Source of the DNA: Fusobacterium varium
GTDB lineage: Bacteria > Fusobacteriota > Fusobacteriia > Fusobacteriales > Fusobacteriaceae
Reading direction: 5' to 3'
DNA: 64,000 nucleotides
Assembly (NCBI GenBank): GCA_900637705.1
Contig: LR134390.1
Span: 186,001-250,000, forward strand
The notes under the pieces are model-generated. The model saw only the letters and a program-made list of their open reading frames with translations. It did no database searches and was not told the DNA's origin. Shown here piece after piece: positions 63,841-64,000 of this stretch; position 1 is the stretch's first letter, and every line of letters starts with the position of its first letter. The position numbers and the translations under genes were made by a program.

Positions 63841-64000
63841 ATGAATATTTATTACATCTATCACAGTTGCTTTGTAGTTGAGAATTCTGAGTATATTTTA
63901 ATTTTTGATTATTACAAGACTCCACGAAAGAAAAAAAATTCAATAAACATAAACGATTTTGTTATAAGTATGGATAAAAAAGTAGTAATTTTTTCTTCTC
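63841..64000 (+). CDS. MBL-fold metallo-hydrolase-like protein, 3'-partial
   Basis: The first 53 codons of a protein that runs past the right edge. MNIYYIYHSCFVVENSEYIL followed by IFDYYKTP matches the N-terminus of a group of metallo-beta-lactamase-fold hydrolases (pattern YHSxFxVE...LIFDYY). The metal-binding HxHxDH motif would lie beyond the window, so this is tentative. AAAGGAGGAG lies at the right distance before the ATG. Confidence 0.65.
   Translation, partial: MNIYYIYHSCFVVENSEYILIFDYYKTPRKKKNSININDFVISMDKKVVIFSS

Noticed and set aside
1-64000. tRNA, rRNA, CRISPR arrays, integrases, transposases and prophage genes
   Set aside because: Looked for by eye on both strands. No cloverleaf-type sequence, regular spacer-repeat array or mobile-element protein was found.

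Overview
The window reads as chromosomal DNA of a low-GC, strongly A+T-rich anaerobe of the Fusobacteriota, most probably the genus Fusobacterium. The evidence is a FadA-family adhesin (22671-23036), a FomA-like porin (14394-15476), TRAP- and PTS-fed sugar use, and AGGAGG-type ribosome binding sites throughout. The genus is an inference from gene content. No rRNA, tRNA, CRISPR array, intact insertion sequence or phage was seen.

Layout. 1-1052 is the end of a MATE exporter. 1407-7701 is a galactonate operon: KDPG/KDPGal aldolase, KDGal kinase, IclR regulator, a three-part TRAP transporter and galactonate dehydratase. 7747-9943 holds minus-strand small genes, two lipoproteins and a flavin-reductase-like protein. 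10093-11856 is minCDE. 11918-14346 is a MarR regulator divergent from a PTS EIICB. 14394-22187 is a minus-strand envelope block: porin, GT39 glycosyltransferase, HAD phosphatase and an EmrB/EmrA/outer-membrane-factor pump. 22671-23261 is the FadA-like adhesin with a small DNA-binding-like protein. 23301-24653 is a second MATE gene behind a transcription attenuator. 24975-32403 is a dense plus-strand operon (pilT, hemZ, ComEA-like, hslO, tatD, rlmA, acpS, a NuoE-like orphan, prfB). 32473-39777 carries gltX, TPR and J-domain proteins, glmU-prs, and tsaC-hypothetical-murI. 39936-40922 is trpS. 41070-47014 is glucokinase, mglBAC and an AraC regulator. 47162-47690 is a decayed ABC/GyrI-like remnant. 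47860-53126 is pyrG, a YgiQ-type radical SAM enzyme, der and a VOC protein. 53480-63393 is a seven-gene acid-sugar operon (Fe-alcohol dehydrogenase, PdxA2, TAXI-TRAP binding protein and permease, FAD oxidoreductase, DapA-family aldolase, DUF1537 kinase) with its own GntR/FCD regulator. A partial MBL-fold protein starts at the right edge.

How the genes work together. The galactonate operon imports a sugar acid, dehydrates it (DgoD), phosphorylates it (DgoK) and cleaves it to pyruvate plus glyceraldehyde-3-phosphate. The 53-62 kb operon looks like a parallel route in which an acid sugar is imported, redox-adjusted, phosphorylated by the DUF1537 kinase and oxidised by PdxA2. That combination with a flavoprotein and a DapA-type aldolase is the best candidate here for an incompletely described pathway.

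Sequence quality matters. At least a dozen otherwise intact genes are broken by a one-base shift, nearly always at an A/T run of 5-7 that is one base too short. I read these as probable homopolymer under-calls and give the reconstructed full-length product for each, while noting that real mutation or slippage cannot be excluded from sequence alone. The frameshift in prfB at the CTT-TGA-C site is different: it is the classical programmed one, although an additional extra base lies upstream of it.
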